64,000 nucleotides of DNA from Thereva unica (Eukaryota; Arthropoda; Insecta; Diptera; Therevidae): contig OX465286.1 in assembly GCA_949987705.1 (NCBI GenBank), positions 17,187,676-17,251,675 of the forward strand. Direction: 5' to 3'. A program made the translations under genes and the position numbers. Position 1 is the stretch's first letter, and each line of letters starts with the position of its first letter. Positions 9,533-21,950 of the stretch are shown here, piece by piece. The notes under the pieces were generated by a model. It searched no databases, had not been told where the DNA came from, and worked only from the letters and a program-made list of their open reading frames with translations.

Positions 9533-10776
9533 ATGGGGTATCGTTGGAAAGGGCTCGCTCCCCCGAGTTCAGCGCACTTGATTTGGTCCAGAAATTCCAA
9601 GGGGTTCGGGAGATATCCCCTCTTTTGTGATTTCCCCAAGCGGGGCTGCAGAATGCCCATTATCTCGGGAAATACTGGTCAGCTCGGGGTGGGATTGAAT
9701 TCACAGCCTCCCTGGGAGGTCCCTAACAATTTCCCATCCCAAAAAGGGCCACTCCAGAATTTTCCCAAAACCGGAAAATTTTCAAAGGGGTACCCCTTGG
9801 GATATTTTTGGTCGATTTCACGAAAGTGCTGGGATCTTAATGAATAGGGTATCGTTGGAAAGGGCTCGCTCCCCCGAGTTCAGCGCACTTGGTTTGGTCC
9901 AGAAATTCCAAGGGGTTCGGGAGATATCCCCTGTTTTGTGATTTCCCCAAGGGGGGCTGCAGAATGCCCATTATCTCGGGAAATACTGGTCAGCCCGGGG
10001 TGGGATTGAATTCACAGCCTCCCTGGGAGGTCCCTAACAATTTCCCATCCAAAAAAGGGCCACTCCAGAATTTTCCCAAAACCGGAAAATTTTCAAAGGG
10101 GTACCCCTTGGGATATTTTTGGTCGATTTCACGAAAGTGCTGGGATCTTAATGAATGGGGTATCGTTGGAAAGGGCTCGCTCCCCCGAGTTCAGCGCACT
10201 TGATTTGGTCCAGAAATTCCAAGGGGTTCGGGAGATATCCCCTCTTTTGTGATTTCCCCAAGCGGGGCTGCAGAATGCCCATTATCTCGGGAAATACTGG
10301 TCAGCTCGGGGTGGGATTGAATTCACAGCCTCCCTGGGAGGTCCCTAACAATTTCCCATCCCAAAAAGGGCCACTCCAGAATTTTCCCAAAACCGGAAAA
10401 TTTTCAAAGGGGTACCCCTTGGGATATTTTTGGTCGATTTCACGAAAGTGCTGGGATCTTAATGAATAGGGTATCGTTGGAAAGGGCTCGCTCCCCCGAG
10501 TTCAGCGCACTTGGTTTGGTCCAGAAATTCCAAGGGGTTCGGGAGATATCCCCTGTTTTGTGATTTCCCCAAGGGGGGCTGCAAAATGCCCATTATCTCG
10601 GGAAATACTGGTCAGCCCGGGGTGGGATTGAATTCACAGCCTCCCTGGGAGGTCCCTAACAATTTCCCATCCAAAAAAGGGCCACTCCAGAATTTTCCCA
10701 AAACCGGAAAATTTTCAAAGGGGTACCCCTTGGGATATTTTTGGTCGATTTCACGAAAGTGCTGGGATCTTAATGA
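9533..10776 (+). repeat. 622-bp dimeric higher-order repeat in type A (two copies)
   Basis: Monomer pairs 9533-10154 and 10155-10776 share diagnostic changes: AAGCGGGGC, CAGCTCGGGG and AATGAATAGGG in the first monomer, and TTGGTTTGG with CTGTTTTG in the second. The shift is 622 bp. Confidence 0.85.
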
Positions 10777-13573
10777 ATGGGGTATCGTTGGAAAGGGCTC
10801 GCTCCCCCGAGTTCAGCGCACTTGATTTGGTCCAGAAATCCCAAGGGGTTCGGGAGATATCCCCTCTTTTGTGATTTCCCCAAGCGGGGCTGCAGAATGC
10901 CCATTATCTCGGGAAATACTGGTCAGCCCGGGGTGGGATTGAATTCACAGCCTCCCTGGGAGGTCCCTAACAATTTCCCATCCCAAAAAGGGTCACTCCA
11001 GAATTTTCCCAAAACCGGAAAATTTTCAAAGGGGTACCCCTTGGGATATTTTTGGTCGATTTCACGAAAGTGCTGGGATCTTAATGAATGGGGTATCGTT
11101 GGAAAGGGCTCGCTCCCCCGAGTTCAGCGCACTTGATTTGGTCCAGAAATCCCAAGGGGTTCGGGAGATATCCCCTCTTTTGTGATTTCCCCAAGGGGGG
11201 CTGCAGAATGCCCATTATCTCGGGAAATACTGGTCAGCCCGGGGTGGGATTGAATTCACAGCCTCCCTGGGAGGTCCCTAACAATTTCCCATCCAAAAAA
11301 GGGCCACTCCAGAATTTTCCCAAAACCGGAAAATTTTCAAAGGGGTACCCCTTGGGATATTTTTGGTGGATTTCACGAAAGTGCTGGGATCTTAATGAAT
11401 GGGGTATCGTTGGAAAGGGCTCGCTCCCCCGAGTTCAGCGCACTTGGTTTGGTCCAGAAATTCCAAGGGGTTCGGGAGATATCCCCTGTTTTGTGATTTC
11501 CCAAAGGGGGGCTGCAGAATGCCCATTATCTCGGGAAATACTGGTCAGCCCGGGGTGGGATTGAATTCACAGCCTCCCTGGGAGGTCCCTAACAATTTCC
11601 CATCCAAAAAAGGGCCACTCCAGAATTTTCCCAAAACCGGAAAATTTTCAAAGGGGTACCCTTGGGATATTTTTGGTCGATTTCACGAAAGTGCTGGGAT
11701 CTTAATGAATGGGGTATCGTTGGAAAGGGCTCGCTACCCCGAGTTCAGCGCACTTGGTTTGGTCCAGAAATTCCAAGGGGTTCGGGAGATATCCCCTGTT
11801 TTGTGATTTCCCCAAGGGGGGCTGCAGAATGCCCATTATCTCGGGAAATACTGGTCAGCCCGGGGTGGGATTGAATTCACAGCCTCCCTGGGAGGTCCCT
11901 AACAATTTCCCATCCAAAAAAGGGCCACTCCAGAATTTTCCCAAAACCGGAAAATTTTCAAAGGGGTACCCCTTGGGATATTTTTGGTCAATTTCACGAA
12001 AGTGCTGGGATCTTAATGAATGGGGTATCGTTGGAAAGGGCTCGCTACCCCGAGTTCAGCGCACTTGGTTTGGTCCAGAAATTCCAAGGGGTTCGGGAGA
12101 TATCCCCTGTTTTGTGATTTCCCCAAGGGGGGCTGCAGAATGCCCATTATCTCGGGAAATACTGGTCAGCCCGGGGTGGGATTGAATTCACAGCCTCCCT
12201 GGGAGGTCCCTAACAATTTCCCATCCAAAAAAGGGCCACTCCAGAATTTTCCCAAAACCGGAAAATTTTCAAAGGGGTACCCCTTGGGATATTTTTGGTC
12301 GATTTCACGAAAGTGCTGGGATCTTAATGAATGGGGTATCGTTGGAAAGGGCTCGCTCCCCCGAGTTCAGCGCACTTGGTTTGGTCCAGAAATTTCAAGG
12401 GGTTCGGGAGATATCCCCTGTTTTGTGATTTCCCCAAGGGGGGCTGCAGAATGCCCATTATCTCGGGAAATACTGGTCAGCCCGGGGTGGGATTGAATTC
12501 ACAGCCTCCCTGGGAGGTCCCTAACAATTTCCCATCCAAAAAAGGGCCACTCCAGAATTTTCCCAAAACCGGAAAATTTTCAAAGGGGTACCCCTTGGGA
12601 TATTTTTGGTCGATTTCACGAAAGTGCTGGGATCTTAATGAATGGGGTATCGTTGGAAAGGGCTCGCTCCCCCGAATTCAGCGCACTTGATTTGGTCCAG
12701 AAATTCCAAGGGATTCGGGAGATATCCCCTCTTTTGTGATTTCCCCAAGGGGGGCTGCAGAATGCCCATTATCTCGGGAAATACTGGTCAGCCCGGGGTG
12801 GGATTGAATTCACAGCCTCCCTGGGAGGTCCCTAACAATTTCCCATCCAAAAAAGGGCCACTCCTGAATTTTCCCAAAACCGGAAAATTTTCAAAGGGGT
12901 ACCCCTTGGGATATTTTTGGTCGAGTTCACGAAAGTGCTGGGATCTTAATGAATGGGGTATCGTTGGAAAGGGCTCGCTCCCCCGAGTTCAGCGCACTTG
13001 ATTTGGTCCAGAAATTCCAAGGGGTTCGGGAGATATCCCCTCTTTTGTGATTTCCCCAAGCGGGGCTGCAGAATGCCCATTATCTCGGGAAATACTGGTC
13101 AGCTCGGGGTGGGATTGAATTCACAGCCTCCCTGGGAGGTCCCTAACAATTTCCCATCCCAAAAAGGGCCACTCCAGAATTTTCCCAAAACCGGAAGATT
13201 TTCAAAGGGGTACCCCTTGGGATATTTTTGGTCGATTTCACGAAAGTGATGGGATCTTAATGAATGGGGTATCGTCGGAAAGGGCTCGCTCCCCCGAGTT
13301 CAGCGCACTTGATTTGGTCCAGAAATCCCAAGGGGTTCGGGAGATATCCCCTCTTTTGTGATTTCCGCAAGGGGGCTGCAGAATGCCCATTATCTCGGGA
13401 AATACTGGTCAGCCCGGGGTGGGATTGAATTCACAGCCTCCCTGGGAGGTCCCTAACAATTTCCCATCCCAAAAAGGGCCACTCCAGAATTTTCCCAAAA
13501 CCGGAAAATTTTCAAAGGGGTACCCCTTGGGATATTTTTGGTCGATTTCACGAAAGTGCTGGGATCTTAATGA

Positions 13574-15438
13574 ATGGGGTATCGTCGGAAAGGGCTCGCT
13601 CCCCCGAGTTCAGCGCACTTGATTTGGTCCAGAAATCCCAAGGGGTTCGGGAGATATCCCCTCTTTTGTGATTTCCGCAAGCGGGGCTGCAGAATGCCCA
13701 TTATCTCGGGAAATACTGGTCAGCCCGGGGTGGGATTGAATTCACAGCCTCCCTGGGAGGTCCCTAACAATTTCCCATCCAAAAAAGGGCCGCTCCAGAA
13801 TTTTCCCAAAACCGGAAAATTTTCAAAGGGGTACCCCTTGGGATATTTTTGGTCGATTTCACGAAAGTGCTGGGATCTTAATGAATGGGGTATCGTCGGA
13901 AAGGGCTCGCTCCCCCGAGTTCAGCGCACTTGATTTGGTCCAGAAATCCCAAGGGGTTCGGGAGATATCCCCTCTTTTGTGATTTCCGCAAGCGGGGCTG
14001 CAGAATGCCCATTATCTCGGGAAATACTGGTCAGCCCGGGGTGGGATTGAATTCACAGCCTCCCTGGGAGGTCCCTAACAATTTCCCATCCAAAAAAGGG
14101 CCACTCCAGATTTTTCCCAAAACCGGAAAATTTTCAAAGGGGTACCCCTTGGGATATTTTTGGTCGATTTCACGAAAGTGCTGGGATCTTAATGAATGGG
14201 GTATCGTTGGAAAGGGCTCGCTCCCCCGAGTTCAGCGCACTTGATTTGGTCCAGAAATTCCAAGGGGTTCGGGAGATATCCCCTCTTTTGTGATTTCCCC
14301 AAGCGGGGCTGCAGAATGCCCATTATCTCGGGAAATACTGGTCAGCCCGGGGTGGGATTGAATTCACAGCCTCCCTGGGAGGTCCCTAACAATTTCCCAT
14401 CCCAAAAAGGGCCACTCCAGAATTTTCCCAAAACCGGAAAATTTTCAAAGGGGTACCCCTTGGGATATTTTTGGTCGATTTCACGAAAGTGCTGGGATCT
14501 TAATGAATGGGGTATCGTCGGAAAGGGCTCGCTCCCCCGAGTTCAGCGCACTTGATTTGGTCCAGAAATCCCAAGGGGTTCGGGAGATATCCCCTCTTTT
14601 GTGATTTCCGCAAGCGGGGCTGCAGAATGCCCATTATCTCGGGAAATACTGGTCAGCCCGGGGTGGGATTGAATTCACAGCCTCCCTGGGAGGTCCCTAA
14701 CAATTTCCCATCCAAAAAAGGGCCGCTCCAGAATTTTCCCAAAACCGGAAAATTTTCAAAGGGGTACCCCTTGGGATATTTTTGGTCGATTTCACGAAAG
14801 TGCTGGGATCTTAATGAATGGGGTATCGTCGGAAAGGGCTCGCTCCCCCGAGTTCAGCGCACTTGATTTGGTCCAGAAATCCCAAGGGGTTCGGGAGATA
14901 TCCCCTCTTTTGTGATTTCCGCAAGCGGGGCTGCAGAATGCCCATTATCTCGGGAAATACTGGTCAGCCCGGGGTGGGATTGAATTCACAGCCTCCCTGG
15001 GAGGTCCCTAACAATTTCCCATCCAAAAAAGGGCCACTCCAGATTTTTCCCAAAACCGGAAAATTTTCAAAGGGGTACCCCTTGGGATATTTTTGGTCGA
15101 TTTCACGAAAGTGCTGGGATCTTAATGAATGGGGTATCGTTGGAAAGGGCTCGCTCCCCCGAGTTCAGCGCACTTGATTTGGTCCAGAAATTCCAAGGGG
15201 TTCGGAAGATATCCCCTCTTTTGTGATTTCCCCAAGCGGGGCTGCAGAATGCCCATTATCTCGGGAAATACTGGTCAGCCCGGGGTGGGATTGAATTCAC
15301 AGCCTCCCTGGGAGGTCCCTAACAATTTCCCATCCAAAAAAGGACCACTCCAGAATTTTCCCAAAACCGGAAATTTTCAAAGGGGTACCCCTTGGGATAT
15401 TTTTGGTCGATTTCACGAAAGTGCTGGGATCTTAATGA
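13574..15438 (+). repeat. 933-bp trimeric higher-order repeat in type A (two copies)
   Basis: Three monomers starting 13574, 13885 and 14196 recur in order at 14507, 14818 and 15129. Shared marks are TCGTCGG with TTTCCGCAAG, GGGCCGCTCC, CCAGATTTTTCCC, and a return to TCGTTGG with TTCCCCAAG. A related order continues with altered phase to about 16470. Confidence 0.85.
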
Positions 15439-16488
15439 ATGGGGTATCGTCGGAAAGGGCTCGCTCCCCCGAGTTCAGCGCACTTGATTTGGTCCAGAAA
15501 TCCCAAGGGGTTCGGGAGATATCCCCTCTTTTGTGATTTCCGCAAGCGGGGCTGCAGAATGCCCATTATCTCGGGAAATACTGGTCAGCCCGGGGTGGGA
15601 TTGAATTCACAGCCTCCCTGGGAGGTCCCTAACAATTTCCCATCCAAAAAAGGGCCACTCCAGATTTTTCCCAAAACCGGAAAATTTTCAAAGGGGTACC
15701 CCTTGGGATATTTTTGGTCGATTTCACGAAAGTGCTGGGATCTTAATGAATGGGGTATCGTTGGAAAGGGCTCGCTCCCCCGAGTTCAGCGCACTTGATT
15801 TGGTCCAGAAATTCCAAGGGGTTCGGGAGATATCCCCTCTTTTGTGATTTCCCCAAGCGGGGCTGCAGAATGCCCATTATCTCGGGAAATACTGGTCAGC
15901 CCGGGGTGGGATTGAATTCACAGCCTCCCTGGGAGGTCCCTAACAATTTCCCATCCAAAAAAGGGCCACTCCAGAATTTTCCCAAAACCGGAAATATTCA
16001 AAGGGGTACCCCTTGGGATATTTTTGGTCGACTTCACGAAAGTGCTGGGATCTTAATGAATGGGGTATCGTTGGAAAGGGCTCGCTCCCCCGAGTTCAGC
16101 GCACTTGATTTGGTCCAGAAATTCCAAGGGGTTCGGGAGATATCCCCTGTTTTGTGATTTCCCCAAGCGGGGCTGCAGAATGCCCATTATCTCGGGAAAT
16201 ACTGGTCAGCCCGGGGTGGGATTGAATTCACAGCCTCCCTGGGAGGTCCCTAACAATTTCCCATCCAAAAAAGGGCCACTCCAGAATTTTCCCAAAACCG
16301 GAAATTTTCAAAGGGGTACCCCTTGGGATATTTTTGGTCGATTTCACGAAAGTGCTGGGATCTTAATGAATGGGGTATCGTCGGAAAGGGCTCGCTCCCC
16401 CGAGTTCAGCGCACTTGATTTGGTCCAGAAATCCCAAGGGGTTCGGGAGATATCCCCTCTTTTGTGATTTCCGCAAGGGGGCTGCAGA

Positions 16489-18326
16489 ATGCCCATTATC
16501 TCGGGAAATACTGGTCAGCCCGGGGTGGGATTGAATTCACAGCCTCCCTGGGAGGTCCCTAACAATTTCCCATCCAAAAAAGGGCCACTCCAGAATTTTC
16601 CCAAAACCGGAAAATTTTCAAAGGGGTACCCCTTGGGATATTTTTGGTCGATTTCACGAAAGTGCTGGGATCTTAATGAATGGGGTATCGTTGGAAAGGG
16701 CTCGCTCCCCCGAGTTCAGCGCACTTGATTTGGTCCAGAAATTCCAAGGGGTTCGGGAGATATCCCCTCTTTTGTGATTTCCCCAAGCGGGGCTGCAGAA
16801 TGCCCATTATCTCGGGAAATACTGGTCAGCTCGGGGTGGGATTGAATTCACAGCCTCCCTGGGAGGTCCCTAACAATTTCCCATCCCAAAAAGGGCCACT
16901 CCAGAATTTTCCCAAAACCGGAAAATTTTCAAAGGGATATTTTTGGTCGATTTCACGAAAGTGCTGGGATCTTAATGAATGGGGTATCGTTGGAAAGGGC
17001 TCGCTCCCCCGAGCTCAGCGCACTTGATTTGGTCCAGAAATCCCAAGGGGTTCGGGAGATATCCCCTGTTTTGTGATTTCCCCAAGGGGGCTGCAGAATG
17101 CCCATTATCTCGGGAAATACTGGTCAGCCCGGGGTGGGATTGAATTCACAGCCTCCCTGGGAGGTCCCTAACAATTTCCCATCCAAAAAAGGGCCACTCC
17201 AGAATTTTCCCAAAACCGGAAAATTTTCAAAGGGGTACCCCTTGGGATATTTTTGGTCGATTTCACGAAAGTGCTGGGATCTTAATGAATGGGGTATCGT
17301 TGGAAAGGGCTCGCTCCCCCGAGTTCAGCGCACTTGATTTGGTCCAGAAATTCCAAGGGATTCGGGAGATATCCCCTCTTTTGTGATTTCCCCAAGGGGG
17401 CTGCAGAATGCCCATTATCTCGGGAAATACTGGTCAGCCCGGGGTGGGATTGAATTCACAGCCTCCCTGGGAGGTCCCTAACAATTTCCCATCCAAAAAA
17501 GGGCCACTCCAGAATTTTCCCAAAACCGGAAAATTTTCAAAGGGGTACCCCTTGGGATATTTTTGGTCGATTTCACGAAAGTGCTGGGATCTTAATGAAT
17601 GGGGTATCGTTGGAAAGGGCTCGCTCCCCCGAGTTCAGCGCACTTGATTTGGTCCAGAAATTCCAAGGGGTTCGGGAGATATCCCCTCTTTTGTGATTTC
17701 CCCAAGCGGGGCTGCAGAATGCCCATTATCTCGGGAAATACTGGTCAGCTCGGGGTGGGATTGAATTCACAGCCTCCCTGGGAGGTCCCTAACAATTTCC
17801 CATCCCAAAAAGGGCCACTCCAGAATTTTCCCAAAACCGGAAAATTTTCAAAGGGATATTTTTGGTCGATTTCACGAAAGTGCTGGGATCTTAATGAATG
17901 GGGTATCGTTGGAAAGGGCTCGCTCCCCCGAGCTCAGCGCACTTGATTTGGTCCAGAAATCCCAAGGGGTTCGGGAGATATCCCCTGTTTTGTGATTTCC
18001 CCAAGGGGGCTGCAGAATGCCCATTATCTCGGGAAATACTGGTCAGCCCGGGGTGGGATTGAATTCACAGCCTCCCTGGGAGGTCCCTAACAATTTCCCA
18101 TCCCAAAAAGGGCCACTCCAGAATTTTCCCAAAACCGGAAAATTTTCAAAGGGGTACCCCTTGGGATATTTTTGGTCGATTTCACGAAAGTGCTGGGATC
18201 TTAATGAATGGGGTATCGTTGGAAAGGGCTCGCTCCCCCGAGTTCAGCGCACTTGGTTTGGTCCAGAAATTCCAAGGGGTTCGGGAGATATCCCCTGTTT
18301 TGTGATTTCCCCAAGGGGGGCTGCAG
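16489..18326 (+). repeat. 919-bp trimeric higher-order repeat in type A
   Basis: Landmarks at 16489, 16680 and 17098 recur at 17408, 17599 and 18017, a constant shift of 919 bp. That is three monomers minus the ~12-bp deletion at the KpnI palindrome, carried at 16936 and 17851. CCGAGCTCAGCG (17010, 17929) is also shared. Confidence 0.83.
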
Positions 18327-19170
18327 AATGCCCATTATCTCGGGAAATACTGGTCAGCCCGGGGTGGGATTGAATTCACAGCCTCCCTGGGAGGTCCCTA
18401 ACAATTTCCCATCCAAAAAAGGGCCACTCCAGAATTTTCCCAAAACCGGAAAATTTTCAAAGGGGTACCCCTTGGGATATTTTTGGTCGATTTCACGAAA
18501 GTGCTGGGATCTTAATGAATGGGGTATCGTTGGAAAGGGCTCGCTCCCCCGAGTTCAGCGCACTTGATTTGGTCCAGAAATTCCAAGGGGTTCGGGAGAT
18601 ATCCCCTGTTTTGTGATTTCCCCAAGGGGGGCTGCAGAATGCCCATTATCTCGGGAAATACTGGTCAGCCCGGGGTGGGATTGAATTCACAGCCTCCCTG
18701 GGAGGTCCCTAACAATTTCCCATCCAAAAAAGGGCCACTCCAGAATTTTCCCAAAACCGGAAAATTTTCAAAGGGGTACCCCTTGGGATATTTTTGGTCG
18801 ATTTCACGAAAGTGCTGGGATCTTAATGAATGGGGTATCGTTGGAAAGGGCTCGCTCCCCCGAGTTCAGCGCACTTGGTTTGGTCCAGAAATTCCAAGGG
18901 GTTCGGGAGATATCCCCTGTTTTGTGATTTCCCCAAGGGGGGCTGCAGAATGCCCATTATCTCGGGAAATACTGGTCAGCCCGGGGTGGGATTGAATTCA
19001 CAGCCTCCCTGGGAGGTCCCTAACAATTTCCCATCCAAAAAAGGGCCACTCCAGAATTTTCCCAAAACCGGAAAATTTTCAAAGGGATATTTTTGGTCGA
19101 TTTCACGAAAGTGCTGGGATCTTAATGAATGGGGTATCGTTGGAAAGGGCTCCCCCGAGTTCAGCGCACT

Positions 19171-20210
19171 TTATTTGGTCCCGAAATAACAAGGGGTTCG
19201 GGAGTTATGGCCGGTTTTGTGAATGGCCAAAGGAGGGTACAAAATAGCCATTATCTCGGGAAATACTGGTCAGCCCGGGGTGGGATTGAAATCACAGACT
19301 CCCTGCGAGGTCCCTAACAATTTCCCATCAAAAAAAGGGCCACTCCAGAAATTGCCCAAAACCGGAAATTTTCAAAGGGATACCCCTTTGGATATTTTTG
19401 GGTAATTTTTCGAAAGTGCTCGGATCTGGATGAATTGGGCATCGTTGGAAAGGGCTCGCTCCCCCGAGTTCAGCGCACTTTATTTGGTCCCGAAATAGCA
19501 AGGGGTTCGGGAGTTATGGCCGGTTTTGTGAATGGCCAAAGGAGGGTACAAAATAGCCATTATCTCGGGAAATACTGGTCAGCCCGGGGTGGGATTGAAA
19601 TCACAGACTCCCTGCGAGGTCCCTAACAATTTCCCATAAAAAAAAGGGCCACTCCAGAAATTGCCCAAAACCGGAAATTTTCAAAGGGGTACCCCTTTGG
19701 ATATTTTTGGGTAATTTTTCGAAAGTGCTTGGATCTGGATGAATGGGGCATCGTTGGAAAGGGCTCGCTCCCCCGAGTTCAACGCACGAAATTTGGTCCC
19801 GAAATAACAAGGGGTTCGGGAGTTATGGCCGGTTTTGTGAATGGCCAAAGGAGGGTACAAAATAGCCATTATCTCGGGAAATACTGGTCAGCCCGGGGTG
19901 GGATTGAAATCACAGACTCCCTGCGAGGTCCCTAACAATTTCCCATCAAAAAAAGGGCCACTCCAGAAATTTCCCAAAACCGGAAATTTTCAAAGGGGTA
20001 CCCCTTTGGATATTTTTGGGTAATTTTTCGAAAGTGCTCGGATCTGGATGAATGGGGCATCGTTGGAAAGGGCTCGCTCCCCCGAGTTCAACGCACGAAA
20101 TTTGGTCCCGAAATAACAAGGGGTTCGGGAGTTATGGCCGGTTTTGTGAATGGCCAAAGGAGGGTACAAAATAGCCATTATCTCGGGAAATACTGGTCAG
20201 CCCGGGGTGG
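19171..20210 (+). repeat. Type B satellite block 1 (~309-bp monomers)
   Basis: The sequence changes to a related ~309-bp family: GAAATCACAGACTCCC replaces GAATTCACAGCC, CTGGATGAAT replaces CTTAATGAAT, and GTTATGGCCGGTTTTGTGAA replaces the GATATCCCC segment. Entry is inside a hybrid monomer at GCGCACTTTATTTGG. Exit to type A is within CAGCCCGGGGTGGGATTGAA. Confidence 0.92.
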
Positions 20211-21950
20211 GATTGAATTCACAGCCTCCCTGGGAGGTCCCTAACAATTTCCCATCCAAAAAAGGGCCACTCCAGAATTTTCCCAAAACCGGAAAATTTT
20301 CAAAGGGGTACCCCTTGGGATATTTTTGGTCGATTTCACGAAAGTGCTGGGATCTTAATGAATGGGGTATCGTTGGAAAGGGCTCGCTCCCCCGAGTTCA
20401 GCGCACTTGATTTGGTCCAGAAATTCCAAGGGATTCGGGAGATATCCCCTCTTTTGTGATTTCCCCAAGGGGGCTGCAGAATGCCCATTATCTCGGGAAA
20501 TACTGGTCAGCCCGGGGTGGGATTGAATTCACAGCCTCCCTGGGAGGTCCCTAACAATTTCCCATCCAAAAAAGGGCCACTCCAGAATTTTCCCAAAACC
20601 GGAAAATTTTCAAAGGGGTACCCCTTGGGATATTTTTGGTCGATTTCACGAAAGTGCTGGGATCTTAATGAATGGGGTATCGTTGGAAAGGGCTCGCTCC
20701 CCCGAGTTCAGCGCACTTGATTTGGTCCAGAAATTCCAAGGGATTCGGGAGATATCCCCTCTTTTGTGATTTCCCCAAGCGGGGCTGCAGAATGCCCATT
20801 ATCTCGGGAAATACTGGTCAGCCCGGGGTGGGATTGAATTCACAGCCTCCCTGGGAGGTCCCTAACAATTTCCCATCCCAAAAAGGGCCACTCCAGAATT
20901 TTCCCAAAACCGGAAAATTTTCAAAGGGGTACCCCTTGGGATATTTTTGGTCGATTTCACGAAAGTGCTGGGATCTTAATGAATGGGGTATCGTTGGAAA
21001 GGGCTCGCTCCCCCGAGTTCAGCGCACTTGGTTTGGTCCAGAAATTCCAAGGGGTTCGGGAGATATCCCCTGTTTTGTGATTTCCCCAAGGGGGGCTGCA
21101 GAATGCCCATTATCTCGGGAAATACTGGTCAGCCCGGGGTGGGATTGAATTCACAGCCTCCCTGGGAGGTCCCTAACAATTTCCCATCCAAAAAAGGGCC
21201 ACTCCAGAATTTTCCCAAAACCGGAAAATTTTCAAAGGGGTACCCCTTGGGATATTTTTGGTCGATTTCACGAAAGTGCTGGGATCTTAATGAATGGGGT
21301 ATCGTTGGAAAGGGCTCGCTCCCCCGAGTTCAGCGCACTTGATTTGGTCCAGAAATTCCAAGGGATTCGGGAGATATCCCCTCTTTTGTGATTTCCGCAA
21401 GGGGGCTGCAGAATGCCCATTATCTCGGGAAATACTGGTCAGCCCGGGGTGAGATTGAATTCACAGCCTCCCTGGGAGGTCCCTAACAATTTCCCATCCA
21501 AAAAAGGGCCACTCCAGAATTTTCCCAAAACCGGAAAATTTTCAAAGGGGTACCCCTTGGGATATTTTTGGTCGATTTCACGAAAGTGCTGGGATCTTAA
21601 TGAATGGGGTATCGTTGGAAAGGGCTCGCTCCCCCGAGTTCAGCGCACTTGGTTTGGTCCAGAAATTCCAAGGGGTTCGGGAGATATCCCCTGTTTTGTG
21701 ATTTCCCCAAGGGGGGCTGCAGAATGCCCATTATCTCGGGAAATACTGGTCAGCCCGGGGTGGGATTGAATTCACAGCCTCCCTGGGAGGTCCCTAACAA
21801 TTTCCCATCCAAAAAAGGGCCACTCCAGAATTTTCCCAAAACCGGAAAATTTTCAAAGGGATATTTTTGGTCGATTTCACGAAAGTGCTGGGATCTTAAT
21901 GAATGGGGTATCGTTGGAAAGGGCTCGCTCCCCCGAGTTCAGCGCACTTT
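20211..21950 (+). repeat. Type A satellite block 2
   Basis: About 5.6 type A monomers lie between type B arrays. The last is an A/B hybrid: its first half is type A with the ~12-bp deletion (TTCAAAGGGATATTTTTGG near 21856), and it changes to type B after GAGTTCAGCGCACTT. The block resembles 29171-30597 in order and variants, with one extra monomer. Confidence 0.92.

Larger units (their letters stand above)
8760..19170 (+). repeat. Type A satellite array (~33 monomers of ~311 bp)
   Basis: Head-to-tail ~311-bp monomers on the plus strand start GAATTCACAGCC and carry CCTCCCTGGGAGG, GGGGTACCCC, GATATCCCC and GGCTGCAGAATGCCC. Subvariants are TTGATTTGG versus TTGGTTTGG, CTCTTTTG versus CTGTTTTG, CCCAAGCGG versus CCCAAGGGG, and TCGTTGG versus TCGTCGG. 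Combinations of these mark higher-order repeats. Three monomers (near 16936, 17851, 19081) lack about 12 bp at the KpnI palindrome. Short frames of 79-158 codons are shadows of the repeat. Confidence 0.95.

Noticed and set aside
1329..10500. Inverted satellite arms as a pure fold-back assembly artefact
   Set aside because: Arms adjoining the island differ by private substitutions and the island halves differ in length and structure, so it is not a simple mirror copy. A misjoin cannot be fully excluded without reads.
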